Shown piece after piece: positions 1 to 7,673 of a stretch of DNA of 54,496 nt. The notes under the pieces were generated by a model. It did no database searches, had not been told where the DNA came from, and saw only the letters and a list, made by a program, of their open reading frames with translations. The translations under genes and the position numbers were made by a program. This DNA comes from Baaleninema simplex PCC 7105. GTDB taxonomy: Bacteria; Cyanobacteriota; Cyanobacteriia; Cyanobacteriales; Geitlerinemataceae. Position 1 is the first letter of the stretch. The number at the start of each line of letters is the position of its first letter. The stretch lies in NCBI RefSeq assembly GCF_000332355.1, contig NZ_KB235962.1:1-54496 (forward strand), in the 5' to 3' direction.

Positions 1-40
1 CCTGGGAAGATAGCTCAGTGCCAGGTTAATTTTTTACAAG

Positions 41-73
41 AAACCTCCTCAGACCTTGAGGGGGTTTCTTTTT
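41..73 (+). terminator. Rho-independent terminator of an upstream gene
   Basis: An 11-bp stem (41-51 pairing with 57-67, one G-U pair) closes a 5-base loop and is followed by CTTTTT. This is a typical intrinsic terminator for a plus-strand gene that ends before the window starts. Confidence 0.75.
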
Positions 74-94
74 GGTTCGGTTTCAAGCACTCTT

Positions 95-130
95 CCCCCC
101 ATCCCCCCAACGCAGCGGGGGGATGGGGGG
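95..130. repeat. Perfect C6AT C6 / G6ATG6 hairpin
   Basis: Bases 95-108 and 117-130 are perfect 14-base inverted repeats (six C, AT, six C against six G, AT, six G) around the loop AACGCAGC. It lies between the terminator at 41-73 and the 3' end of the minus-strand ABC ATPase gene. It could stop transcription or be a dispersed repeat; there is no T-tract on either strand. Confidence 0.6.
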
Positions 131-215
131 ATAGAGAGACTTGTCGGGTTAGGCCAAGCCAGTGTTTGAGATTCGGATTCTGTATTATCTGTATTACTGG
201 ATGTGATGTGTCGTT

Positions 216-1067
216 TTAGTCGAGTTGGCGTCCTGTGAGTTCGACGAAGATGTCTTCGAGGTTGGACGATCGCACCATCATTCCAGTTTTATCGGGTTGT
301 TTGTCTAAATAGATATTGGCATCTTCGATGGTGGGGAAAAATTGGTACTCAAGGCGATCGCCCGTTTGTTTGACGAGGATTCCTTCTCCGTGTTTCGAGC
401 GAAACTCCTCTAAAGTCCCCAATTCGATTAACTCTCCGCTGTCCATAATGCCGATGCGATCGCATAAATATTCGACTTCCTCCATATAGTGAGTCGTCAA
501 CAGCATCGTCATCCCTTGCTTGTTCAAATCTAAGATAATCTCCCATAACCGACGTCGCGTTTGGGGGTCGAGACCCACTGTCGGCTCGTCGAGAAACAAA
601 ATTTCCGGTTCGTGTAATAAGGCGCGAGCGATTTGCAACCGCCGTTTCATCCCGCCAGACAAGGTTTTGACCAACGCATCTCGACGATCGCTCAATTCCA
701 CGTAGTCGAGCCAGCGATCGATCCGATGTTGTCGCTCGACTTTCGGAATATGGTGCAACCGTCCGTGATACTCCATATTTTCCCAAACCGTGAGATCGAC
801 ATCCACGCTGGTTTGCTGTAGGACGACACCGATGCGCTGCTTGGCGTATCGTGCCTGATGCACTACGTCGTAACCCGCTACCTCAATTTGCCCGCGAGTC
901 GGCTTGGTGAGCGTCGTGAGCATCCGAATCGTGGTCGATTTGCCAGCGCCGTTGGGGCCGAGCAAACCGAACATCTCACCTCGGGCAATGGCAAAGGATA
1001 AGTCTTTGACAACTGGAACGTTGTTATAATTCTTGTACAGGTTTTCGATCGATACCGCAGCTTTCAT
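216..1067 (-). CDS. ABC transporter ATP-binding protein (DrrA/CcmA-like)
   Basis: A 283-residue ABC ATPase that would energise export or another transport step at the inner face of the cytoplasmic membrane. Visible motifs in order are Walker A (GPNGAGKST, about residue 37), the Q-loop (VVLQQ), the signature LSGGMKRR, Walker B LFLDEPTVGLDP and the H-loop TTHYMEE. The tail VRSSNLEDIFVELTGRQLD matches the C-terminus of daunorubicin-resistance-type (DrrA) ATPases, whose permease is usually the next gene. Here only 215 bases follow and they hold a terminator and a hairpin, so the permease is not adjacent. Substrate cannot be inferred. Confidence 0.92.
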   Translation of the reverse strand: MKAAVSIENLYKNYNNVPVVKDLSFAIARGEMFGLLGPNGAGKSTTIRMLTTLTKPTRGQIEVAGYDVVHQARYAKQRIGVVLQQTSVDVDLTVWENMEYHGRLHHIPKVERQHRIDRWLDYVELSDRRDALVKTLSGGMKRRLQIARALLHEPEILFLDEPTVGLDPQTRRRLWEIILDLNKQGMTMLLTTHYMEEVEYLCDRIGIMDSGELIELGTLEEFRSKHGEGILVKQTGDRLEYQFFPTIEDANIYLDKQPDKTGMMVRSSNLEDIFVELTGRQLD

Positions 1068-1389
1068 GTATCTAAGTAGAGAGAGGATTCAATGAGGTCG
1101 TTCTCGAGGTAGAGTTGGGATTCTATCCTTAGATAGATGTTATCAAACAACGTAATTTCTTACGATAAAAGATGTTTGGAAGTTTCAAAAAATTGGACTT
1201 TTAAAAAATCAAATCAATTTTCAGTAGTTGTTATACAGCACAAAAATTTGACAATCTCATTCAAAAAAACTAAAATAAGTATTAGAAAAAGTCGTAGAGT
1301 TACTTAAGAAAAACAAAAATCTTAGAAATTATTAGATCTGAGTCGAAAGATTGAGATCTGTTGCAGTCCAATAAGGGGGATCTGACTGA
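1068..1389. other. Divergent AT-rich intergenic region
   Basis: A 322-base AT-rich gap between the divergent ABC ATPase and sigma factor genes. It carries the sigma-gene promoter at 1248-1276. I see no gene or repeat in the rest. Confidence 0.6.
1248..1276 (+). promoter_or_regulatory. Sigma70-type promoter for the sigma factor gene
   Basis: TTGACA at 1248-1253, a 17-base spacer, then TAAAAT at 1271-1276. This is a near-consensus housekeeping promoter. Transcription would start near 1283, giving a leader of roughly 105 bases before the GTG start at 1390. Confidence 0.65.
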
Positions 1390-2445
1390 GTGAGTTTGAA
1401 CACGGCGACGACACCAACGCAATCCATGCCTACATCCGAGGGTGACAGCACCGCATCAATTGCTGCCGCTCGTCCGACCGGGTATTCCAAGAACGTTTCA
1501 GACGATGCGGTCGGTGCGTTTTTTAAGGAAATGGCAAGATATCCATTGTTGAGCCGCGACGAAGAAATCGCTCTCGCCCGCCAGGTTCGCGAACTCGTTG
1601 GCGTTCGAGAGCGGCGTCGGGAACTCAGCGAACGTTTGGGACGCAAGCCGAGCCTCGCCGAACTGGCCGATGCGATGGAAACGAGTCCAGAACAGCTCGA
1701 AAAGCGAATCCAACGCGGTCGTATCGCACAACGAAAAATGGTGCGATCGAACCTGCGACTGGTGGTTTCGATCGCCAAACGCTATCTCAACCGAGGCGTG
1801 CCGTTTCTCGATCTCATTCAAGAAGGGGCTTTAGGCTTGAGTCGCGCCACCGAAAAATTCGATCCCGAAAAAGGCTATAAGTTCTCGACTTATGCGTATT
1901 GGTGGATTCGCCAAGGAATTACCCGCACGATCGCCAACGACGGAAGAACGATCCGCTTGCCGATTCATATCGTCGAGAAACTCAACAAACTTAAGAAAAC
2001 CTATCGCAAGCTCGGGCAGGAACTCAACCGCCAACCGACAGAAGCCGAACTTAGTGAAGCGCTCGAGTTATCGCCCAAGCAACTCCAACAACTGCAACGG
2101 GTTAGCCAGCGATCGCTCTCGCTCAACCACTATGTCGGCGACGAAGACAACACGGAAATTCTCGATCTTCTCGAGGATACGGACAACAAATCCCCCGACT
2201 CCCAAGTCACTGAAAACATGATGTGTCAGGGGGTGCGTCAAGTCCTCGACGAAGCGTTGACGGCGCGGGAAAGCGAAATTCTGGCGCTCCGTTACGGTCT
2301 CAACGGGGGTCAGCGTCAGACACTTCAAGAAATCAGTAACCTGTTTGATTTGTCGCGGGAGCGCGTCCGCCAAATCCAAACGACGGCAATGCGAAAACTG
2401 CGTCGACCGCAAGTGGCGAAGCGTTTGCGTGGCTGGTTGAAATAG
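1390..2445 (+). CDS. RNA polymerase sigma factor, sigma70 family, group 2-like
   Basis: A 351-residue sigma factor that directs RNA polymerase to promoters. Region 1.2 begins at about residue 38 (DDAVGAFFKEMARYPLLSRD). Region 2 contains NLRLVVSIAKRY, DLIQEGALGL and YAYWWIRQGITRTI. Region 3 contains IRLPIHIVEKLNKLKK. Region 4 ends in an HTH (LQEISNLFDLSRERVRQIQTTAMRKLRR). It lacks the long N-terminal extension of a principal sigma factor, and cyanobacteria normally have several such group 2 factors (SigB-E). I cannot assign which one, although the FFKEMARYPLL stretch may suggest a SigC-type. The start is GTG. An intrinsic terminator follows at 2487. Confidence 0.93.
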   Translation: MSLNTATTPTQSMPTSEGDSTASIAAARPTGYSKNVSDDAVGAFFKEMARYPLLSRDEEIALARQVRELVGVRERRRELSERLGRKPSLAELADAMETSPEQLEKRIQRGRIAQRKMVRSNLRLVVSIAKRYLNRGVPFLDLIQEGALGLSRATEKFDPEKGYKFSTYAYWWIRQGITRTIANDGRTIRLPIHIVEKLNKLKKTYRKLGQELNRQPTEAELSEALELSPKQLQQLQRVSQRSLSLNHYVGDEDNTEILDLLEDTDNKSPDSQVTENMMCQGVRQVLDEALTARESEILALRYGLNGGQRQTLQEISNLFDLSRERVRQIQTTAMRKLRRPQVAKRLRGWLK

Positions 2446-2486
2446 GATCGAGGGTCTGACAGGAGAGATCGATTTTTAAATAATAA

Positions 2487-2516
2487 ATGCGGGTGGCTGG
2501 CCGCCCGCATTTTCTA
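2487..2516 (+). terminator. Terminator of the sigma factor gene
   Basis: ATGCGGGTGGC (2487-2497) pairs with GCCGCCCGCAT (2500-2510), with one G-U pair, and TTTTCT follows. It lies 41 bases after the stop codon. Confidence 0.75.
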
Positions 2517-2573
2517 GGCTCTAGAATAACTTGAGTGTGGCGATCGCCGTTCGAGATCGCGGTAGCGTTCAAA

Positions 2574-2889
2574 TTGACATCCTCACCGCCCTGGAAGGAC
2601 GGTGATTCCCAAACCGTTCGGCTGACGCTCACGGCGAAGCCTCGCGATTTGGGTTCCTGCTTCCTTCTCTCTCGAGTTTTTCGCAGTTGCTCTCCGGATC
2701 GAGATCCTTCAAGTCTTACACTCGCTTCACAGGCTGTAACGGTGTGTCCCACCGCCAAAATTCCAATTCAATTGGAGTTTTAGGCAAACTTACTAACTTG
2801 GGTTTCGTTAGCCAGTTTAACCATTCACGTCCATTGTACTGTAAAGCCGCCCTTCTAGGGCGGGGTTTCAAACCCAAAATTTTCGATGA
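2574..2889 (-). mobile_element. IS200/IS605-type remnant: TnpB 3' tail plus right end (copy 1)
   Basis: This 316-base block recurs almost identically at 48167-48480. Read on the minus strand it encodes tail peptides of the kind found at the end of TnpB proteins, such as VTACEASVRLEGSRSGEQLR and a terminal ESPSFQGGEDVN. It ends in an imperfect hairpin (ACCGTCCTTCCAGGGCGGT) like the right end of IS605-group elements. A second hairpin, GCCGCCC-TTCTA-GGGCGG, lies near 2848-2866. No intact tnpA or tnpB is present. It may be a decayed element, a non-autonomous derivative, or an orphan omega-RNA-like locus. Relative to copy 2 it carries a 26-base insertion at 2616-2641. The family assignment comes from recall of TnpB tails and was not checked by alignment. 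Confidence 0.6.
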
Positions 2890-3401
2890 ATATAGATTTT
2901 AATTCAAATGTCAAAGTCCGTGCGGCGAGAGTCGATGACGTCGATGCAGTTTTCGGCTTGATTCGAGCCTTGGCAGCATACGAAGGACTGTCTCATCAGG
3001 TCGTCGGAGATGCCGAAACCCTCAAAGCTCATTTGTTCGGCGAACGGCCTTACGCAGAGGTTTTAGTGGCGGAACGGGACGACAAAATTGTCGGGTTTGC
3101 CCTGTTTTTCCAGACCTACTCGACGTTTCTGACGAGAGCGGGACTGTATCTCGAAGATTTGTTCGTACTTCCCGAGGAGCGAGGACAGGGCATCGGTACC
3201 GCGTTAATCCAACAGGTGGCGAAAATTGCCGTAGAACGTCAATGCGGACGGGTAGAATGGGCAGTTCTCGATTGGAACGCTCCAGCGATCGCCTTTTACG
3301 ATAAAGTTGGAGCGTCCGTGTTACCTGACTGGCGAATTTGTCGAGTCAGCGATCGCGCCTTACAACACTTAGCAAGTTCCCGTATTTTCACGGATAAATG
3401 A
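2886..3401 (+). CDS. GNAT family N-acetyltransferase
   Basis: A 171-residue cytosolic acetyltransferase that would move an acetyl group from acetyl-CoA to a small amine or protein N-terminus. The fold is visible as RAARVDDVDAVFGLIRALAAYE at the N-terminus, the LYLEDLFVLPEERGQGIGTALI motif A that binds acetyl-CoA (R-G-Q-G-I-G, about residues 99-104), and VLDWNAPAIAFYDKVGA in motif B. It resembles the diamine acetyltransferase-like group, but the substrate is unknown. The ATG start lies inside the last bases of the TnpB-tail repeat, so the element supplies the upstream region. No good internal start is available. Confidence 0.88.
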   Translation: MNIDFNSNVKVRAARVDDVDAVFGLIRALAAYEGLSHQVVGDAETLKAHLFGERPYAEVLVAERDDKIVGFALFFQTYSTFLTRAGLYLEDLFVLPEERGQGIGTALIQQVAKIAVERQCGRVEWAVLDWNAPAIAFYDKVGASVLPDWRICRVSDRALQHLASSRIFTDK

Positions 3402-3595
3402 CGTAAGTTGTACAATGGATCTGAAGTCGCAAGCTGACTTTCCGAGCGATACGACCCCGAATTTGGCGATCGCGAATTGCTCGAAACCGGGGCGACGAGA
3501 TGCCATTGCTACCGCGAACTGTCTGTGACGTGAAACGGCTCGCTCGCGCCTTCACCTGCCTGTCCGATTGCTGTTGGTAAGTTTAGACTGACATT

Positions 3596-3826
3596 ATGAC
3601 CGATCCGACTCCTACGTCCGAGCGCAGCAAACATCAAGTGGAACTGTCGATCCAGCTCGATTCTGAATTGCTCGAACAAATCGAACATCTAACGAACGAT
3701 CCGAGCAAAATTATCGAGACCGCGATTCGTCAGTGGCTCCGAGGTGAAACCAATCGCGACGAGGAACTCAGTCGCCGTTTGCAGCGCAATCCTCCCGTAC
3801 CTCCTCGGGGAGAATGGAACGACTAG
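3596..3826 (+). CDS. Small ribbon-helix-helix-like protein, orphan antitoxin type
   Basis: A 76-residue hydrophilic protein. The stretch VELSIQLDSELLEQIEHL followed by PSKIIETAIRQWLRG has the strand-helix-helix pattern of RHH (CopG/CcdA-like) DNA-binding antitoxins. The tail PPVPPRGEWND resembles the disordered, toxin-binding tails of such antitoxins. No toxin gene lies next to it: the next ORF is the histidine kinase, 120 bases on. It is either an orphan antitoxin or a stand-alone regulator. The 194 bases upstream show nothing recognisable. Confidence 0.6.
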   Translation: MTDPTPTSERSKHQVELSIQLDSELLEQIEHLTNDPSKIIETAIRQWLRGETNRDEELSRRLQRNPPVPPRGEWND

Positions 3827-3946
3827 CCGCGAACGCGGAGGCTGTCGCGTCGGATTGGCGATCGCACTTCGATCTCAGCCGTTAGACTAAGGTGCGAGGC
3901 CAACTCGGGATTCAACGCTTTCGTTCTCGATGCTGACTGTTTTTCT

Positions 3947-5821
3947 GTGGGTTCGATGACCTCTTTTGCTGACTTCCGCATTCCGCCTGCGGCGCCGACG
4001 AATTCACACACTGAGACGGAAGACCAGAGGACGAGCGATCTTTCGTTTCTCGGAGTCGAACTCGCCTATATTCAAAATCGCGCCGGTCAATACCGTTGCT
4101 TTTTTTGGAAAGACGCTCGTAATTACGGATTGATGGCCTCCCCTAACGTGGAGGCGTCCAATGGCGAGGGAAACGCGACCGACGTGTTCCAACCGGTCGA
4201 TCGAGTGAGCTATATCGCCCAACTTCGGGAAATTCTCGACGGAAAGATTCCCAAACACATCACCTGTCTGTTTGAAAGCGGGCCGCACGTTTTTCCCTTC
4301 GAGCTAACGATTTCGCCGATATTAACGGACAGCTCTGCCGCCTCATGCGTCCTCGCGATCGGAAGACGCATCCGTCCGATCGAGGAATTTTGCGCGACCT
4401 CCTCGCTGTTAGTTCGGGAATCGGCCTTACACCCGACCCAGCGATCGATTCCCTCCGACTACGACTTACTGCTAACGCGGATTTCCTATCCCAAACTGCT
4501 AACTCAAATCGCCCGCAAAATCCGCCAGACCCTCGACCTCGACACCATCTGGCAACAAACCGCGAACGGTTTGGGATCGGCCTTGAGCGTTTGGCGGTGT
4601 TCGGTTTACGCATACGATGCAGCAGCCGCGTCGGTGAAACTCGTCGCCCGACACGTTGCTCGTCCGACATCTCCAATTCAGGACAGCAGCCAGCCCAACG
4701 ACCTCGATCGCGACATTGCCCTGGCCGATCGTGCTGACTTCCACCAGGCGATCGTGCGTCAGGAAACGGCGATCGTCGAAAGTCGAGCGGAAGACGGAAC
4801 GCGGCGATCGCGTCTCGTGGTCGCCACCTCCCACCAAGGACAAGTCAACGGAGCGATCGTCCTCGAACGAGCCGAAAGCGATGCGGTTCGGCCGCCGGCC
4901 GACGAATCCGATTCCCTCTGGCATCCCACAGAAGTCGAAATCGTCGAAGAACTGGCCGACCAAGTGGGGACGGCCATCGCCCACGCCACCCTGTACCGAG
5001 AACTCGAAATTGCCCGCCAACAAGCAGAAGAAGTCTCTCGCCTCAAAAGCGACTTCCTCGCCAACACCTCCCACGAACTGCGAACGCCTCTCAACGGGAT
5101 GATGGGGTTTCTCAAGCTAATTCTCGACGGGATGGCCGACGACCCCGAAGAACAGGTCGAATTCATTCGAGAAGCCTATCGTTCCGCCGTTCACCTGCTC
5201 AACATCATCAACGATATTCTCGATATTGCCAAAATCGAGGCGGGTAAAATGCAGCTCGACCTCGAACCCGTCAATCTCGAAGACCTACTCAACCACCTCA
5301 AAGATTTCGTTCAAGCCCAAGTTCAACAAAAACAGCTTTACTTTCAAATGCAGCTTCCCGATACGGAAGACCGCATCGTCGTGTACGGGAACTACCAACG
5401 CCTGTTGCAAGTGCTGTTGAACCTGGTGGGGAATGCCATCAAATTTACCCACGAAGGGGGAATCACCATCACCACCGACATTATCGATCGCGAAGTGGTC
5501 GTCAAAGATCGCACGCTGCCGGGAATGGTGAAAGTCCAAGTCGCCGATACGGGTATTGGCGTGTCTCTCGAGGTGCAAGACCGGCTGTTTCAAACGTTCA
5601 GCCAAGTGGACGGTTCCCGAACCCGACAGTACGGCGGAACGGGTCTCGGACTCGTGATTTCTCAAAAACTCATCGAAGCGATGGGGGGCGAAGTGCATTT
5701 TTACAGTATGGGGGAAGGTCTCGGCTCGACGGTGACGTTTACCGTACCGCTGTTTCAAGAGCCGGTGATGATTCCCACCAGCGACACCCTCGACGCGATC
5801 GACATTTTGCTGGAAAATTAG
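3947..5821 (+). CDS. GAF-domain sensor histidine kinase
   Basis: A 624-residue soluble two-component kinase. Residues about 35-145 look PAS-like, about 185-355 form a GAF domain, a short coiled coil precedes the HisKA domain (SHELRTPLNGMMGF, phospho-acceptor His near residue 376), and the HATPase domain shows the N box NLVGNAIKFT, G1 DTGIGV and G2 GTGLGLVISQKLIEAMGG. No transmembrane segment is evident, so it should sense an internal signal. The GAF domain lacks an obvious Cys for a bilin, so light sensing is not indicated. No response regulator is adjacent. The start is GTG at 3947; an in-frame ATG at 3956 is an equal candidate. Confidence 0.92.
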   Translation: MGSMTSFADFRIPPAAPTNSHTETEDQRTSDLSFLGVELAYIQNRAGQYRCFFWKDARNYGLMASPNVEASNGEGNATDVFQPVDRVSYIAQLREILDGKIPKHITCLFESGPHVFPFELTISPILTDSSAASCVLAIGRRIRPIEEFCATSSLLVRESALHPTQRSIPSDYDLLLTRISYPKLLTQIARKIRQTLDLDTIWQQTANGLGSALSVWRCSVYAYDAAAASVKLVARHVARPTSPIQDSSQPNDLDRDIALADRADFHQAIVRQETAIVESRAEDGTRRSRLVVATSHQGQVNGAIVLERAESDAVRPPADESDSLWHPTEVEIVEELADQVGTAIAHATLYRELEIARQQAEEVSRLKSDFLANTSHELRTPLNGMMGFLKLILDGMADDPEEQVEFIREAYRSAVHLLNIINDILDIAKIEAGKMQLDLEPVNLEDLLNHLKDFVQAQVQQKQLYFQMQLPDTEDRIVVYGNYQRLLQVLLNLVGNAIKFTHEGGITITTDIIDREVVVKDRTLPGMVKVQVADTGIGVSLEVQDRLFQTFSQVDGSRTRQYGGTGLGLVISQKLIEAMGGEVHFYSMGEGLGSTVTFTVPLFQEPVMIPTSDTLDAIDILLEN

Positions 5822-5837
5822 TCGGCGACGAGATGGT

Positions 5838-6380
5838 TCAGTTGCGAGCGTTACGATCGCTCGGTGTCGCATCGTCGGGTTCCGTGGAGTTCTCTTCCGG
5901 GGTGGTGGCGTCGTCGTTCGAGTTGTCTAATTGTGCTTCGATGGCGTCGAGGCGATCGCGGAGTCGTCGGAGTTCCATTTGACTCGAGGCTACGTCGTTC
6001 GTCACGTCGTCGAGGCGATCGGGAACATCCCGCTCTAGCCGCTGCAACCGACTTTCGAGCCGATCGATCTCCGCCACGAGGTCTTCTTGCATCGCCGTTA
6101 CGTCTTCTACCGATCGGCGAGCGATTTGCTGCTGTGAAAACGAGCGATAGGCATACCAGATCGCAATGCCAAAGGCGATCGCGATCGCCAGCAGCAAGCC
6201 ACTCACCAGGGTTTGAAAGAACACCCGAAATCGCTCGATGTCTTTGTGAATGCGTTCGACATCGACTTTCAGCTCGACTTGTTGTTGTTGCACGTCTTGA
6301 AGCGTTTCCAGATAGGTTTCTGGAGACACCTCAAAATCTGGCCGGTCGTCACCCGATCCAGCAGAGGAAGGATTAGTCAT
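5838..6380 (-). CDS. Membrane-anchored coiled-coil protein, unknown function
   Basis: 180 residues, convergent with the histidine kinase. A soluble N-terminal part with predicted coiled coil (TYLETLQDVQQQQVELKVDVERI) is followed by one hydrophobic segment (FFQTLVSGLLLAIAIAFGIAIWYAY, about residues 54-78, split here only by the description), a second heptad-rich region (VEDVTAMQEDLVAEIDRL to LRRLRDRLDAIEAQL) and an acidic Ser/Thr/Asp-rich tail. I do not recognise the family. The membrane segment flanked by coiled coils supports this strand as coding, against an overlapping Arg/Ser-rich plus-strand ORF. Confidence 0.75.
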   Translation of the reverse strand: MTNPSSAGSGDDRPDFEVSPETYLETLQDVQQQQVELKVDVERIHKDIERFRVFFQTLVSGLLLAIAIAFGIAIWYAYRSFSQQQIARRSVEDVTAMQEDLVAEIDRLESRLQRLERDVPDRLDDVTNDVASSQMELRRLRDRLDAIEAQLDNSNDDATTPEENSTEPDDATPSDRNARN

Positions 6381-6464
6381 AAGCTTCGCGAGACGACATT
6401 GCCATTACGATCTTCTTACTTAATTAAAACATTTCACGTCCCGATCGGTCATTTAAACAATTCC

Positions 6465-7589
6465 TTAAATCGACATGGGCGAATCGAGATAGACCATCGA
6501 CTCCGGTACGGTAAAGCTGAGATTATAGGCGAGTAAAGTGTTGGCAATTTCTTCGTTAGCCAACTCTAACAGGCGCTTGCGGAGGTTTAAGGAATCTTGG
6601 CTAGAACTCGAAATAAAAAAGCTCACTCGGACGCGACTTCTGAGTGTTTTAGGAAGTTGCGAAAAATGAACGCGCGTGCTGCCCCGCTCGATCCCCCAAA
6701 AGGATTCGCTCGTATCTTCGATCGCTTGCTGAACGAGGGCTTTTTCGCTTTCGGATAACAGCTTGTAAAAATCCAAGCAGACGATCGCCATTACTTTTTT
6801 ACCTCGGGTAATATTTTCGATCTTCATCCCTGCCATCATCGAATTGGGAACGATAACGAGGGTATTTTGTGCCGCCGTGCGAATTTTAGTAGACCTCAAT
6901 CCGATCGATTCGATGCGACCGTAAACGTCTTCTGCAAAGGGGTTGAAATTGACGCGGACGTATTCTCCAGGGACGTAGGGGCGATCGAGATAGAGTTCAA
7001 AGGTTCCGACGAGTCGCTCGAGGGCTTGACGAGAGGCGAAGGCGACCGCGACGCCGCCAATGCCCAAACTCGCCGATAATGCCACGAGATTCAGCTTCAA
7101 TCCCTGAGCGAAGATCGCGACGGCTATTAGGACGATGATAATGTTGGTGAAGGTTTCAAAAACTAAAATAATTTCGTTGACTTCCTGACCCCGACGTCGC
7201 AGGCGATCGATGGCGACTTGGCGAATGACGCGCTGTACGATTTTCGAGGCTAGTAATGCCAGAGAAATTGACAGTGCCATGTAGACAAAGAAACCGAGAA
7301 ATGTATAAAGTTCGGGATATTTGACGAGAAGATTCAGAGACAGGGCAATAAAGAGAAGGGTTCCCGTGGTAGTGATATAGTTTTGGAAGGGTTTGATAAA
7401 GCGATCGAAGGTATCGTCGGGATCGACTTCGATTCGATGGAGGGTAACTTGGAGAACGAGGCGACTCAGGTAAGTCAGCGATCGCCCGAGTGCTGGAGAA
7501 ATGACGACGGCAACAAAAAACAAACCGAGCCGGATTGCTAGCTCGATTATGTAGCTTGAAATATCCCGATCGAGTTGAATGAGATCCAT
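6465..7589 (-). CDS. MscS-family mechanosensitive ion channel (copy 1)
   Basis: A 374-residue small-conductance mechanosensitive channel that would open under membrane tension to release solutes. Several hydrophobic segments occupy residues about 15-185. The pore-lining helix is followed by the MscS beta domain: ALSASLGIGGVAVAFASRQALE, then LFLDRPY-type DRPYVPGEYVRV, and GRIESIGLRSTKIRTAAQNTLVIVPNS. The C-terminal alpha/beta domain ends at SMVYLDSPMSI. It lies 84 bases downstream of a paralogue in the same orientation and probably shares its transcript. Confidence 0.93.
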   Translation of the reverse strand: MDLIQLDRDISSYIIELAIRLGLFFVAVVISPALGRSLTYLSRLVLQVTLHRIEVDPDDTFDRFIKPFQNYITTTGTLLFIALSLNLLVKYPELYTFLGFFVYMALSISLALLASKIVQRVIRQVAIDRLRRRGQEVNEIILVFETFTNIIIVLIAVAIFAQGLKLNLVALSASLGIGGVAVAFASRQALERLVGTFELYLDRPYVPGEYVRVNFNPFAEDVYGRIESIGLRSTKIRTAAQNTLVIVPNSMMAGMKIENITRGKKVMAIVCLDFYKLLSESEKALVQQAIEDTSESFWGIERGSTRVHFSQLPKTLRSRVRVSFFISSSSQDSLNLRKRLLELANEEIANTLLAYNLSFTVPESMVYLDSPMSI

Positions 7590-7673
7590 TGCGATCGCAG
7601 CGAAGAGGAAATCCTAAGAGAATTATTTGATTTTATCTTACGAGACAGCTTTTATGGAGGGTTGGCAAATGGC

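Noticed and set aside
1-30. tRNA-like start (TAGCTCAGT motif)
   Set aside because: No acceptor stem, anticodon arm or T arm can be built around it.
5864-6376. 170-aa plus-strand ORF opposite the coiled-coil membrane protein
   Set aside because: Arg/Ser-rich composition without fold; the minus strand gives a clear membrane helix and coiled coil.
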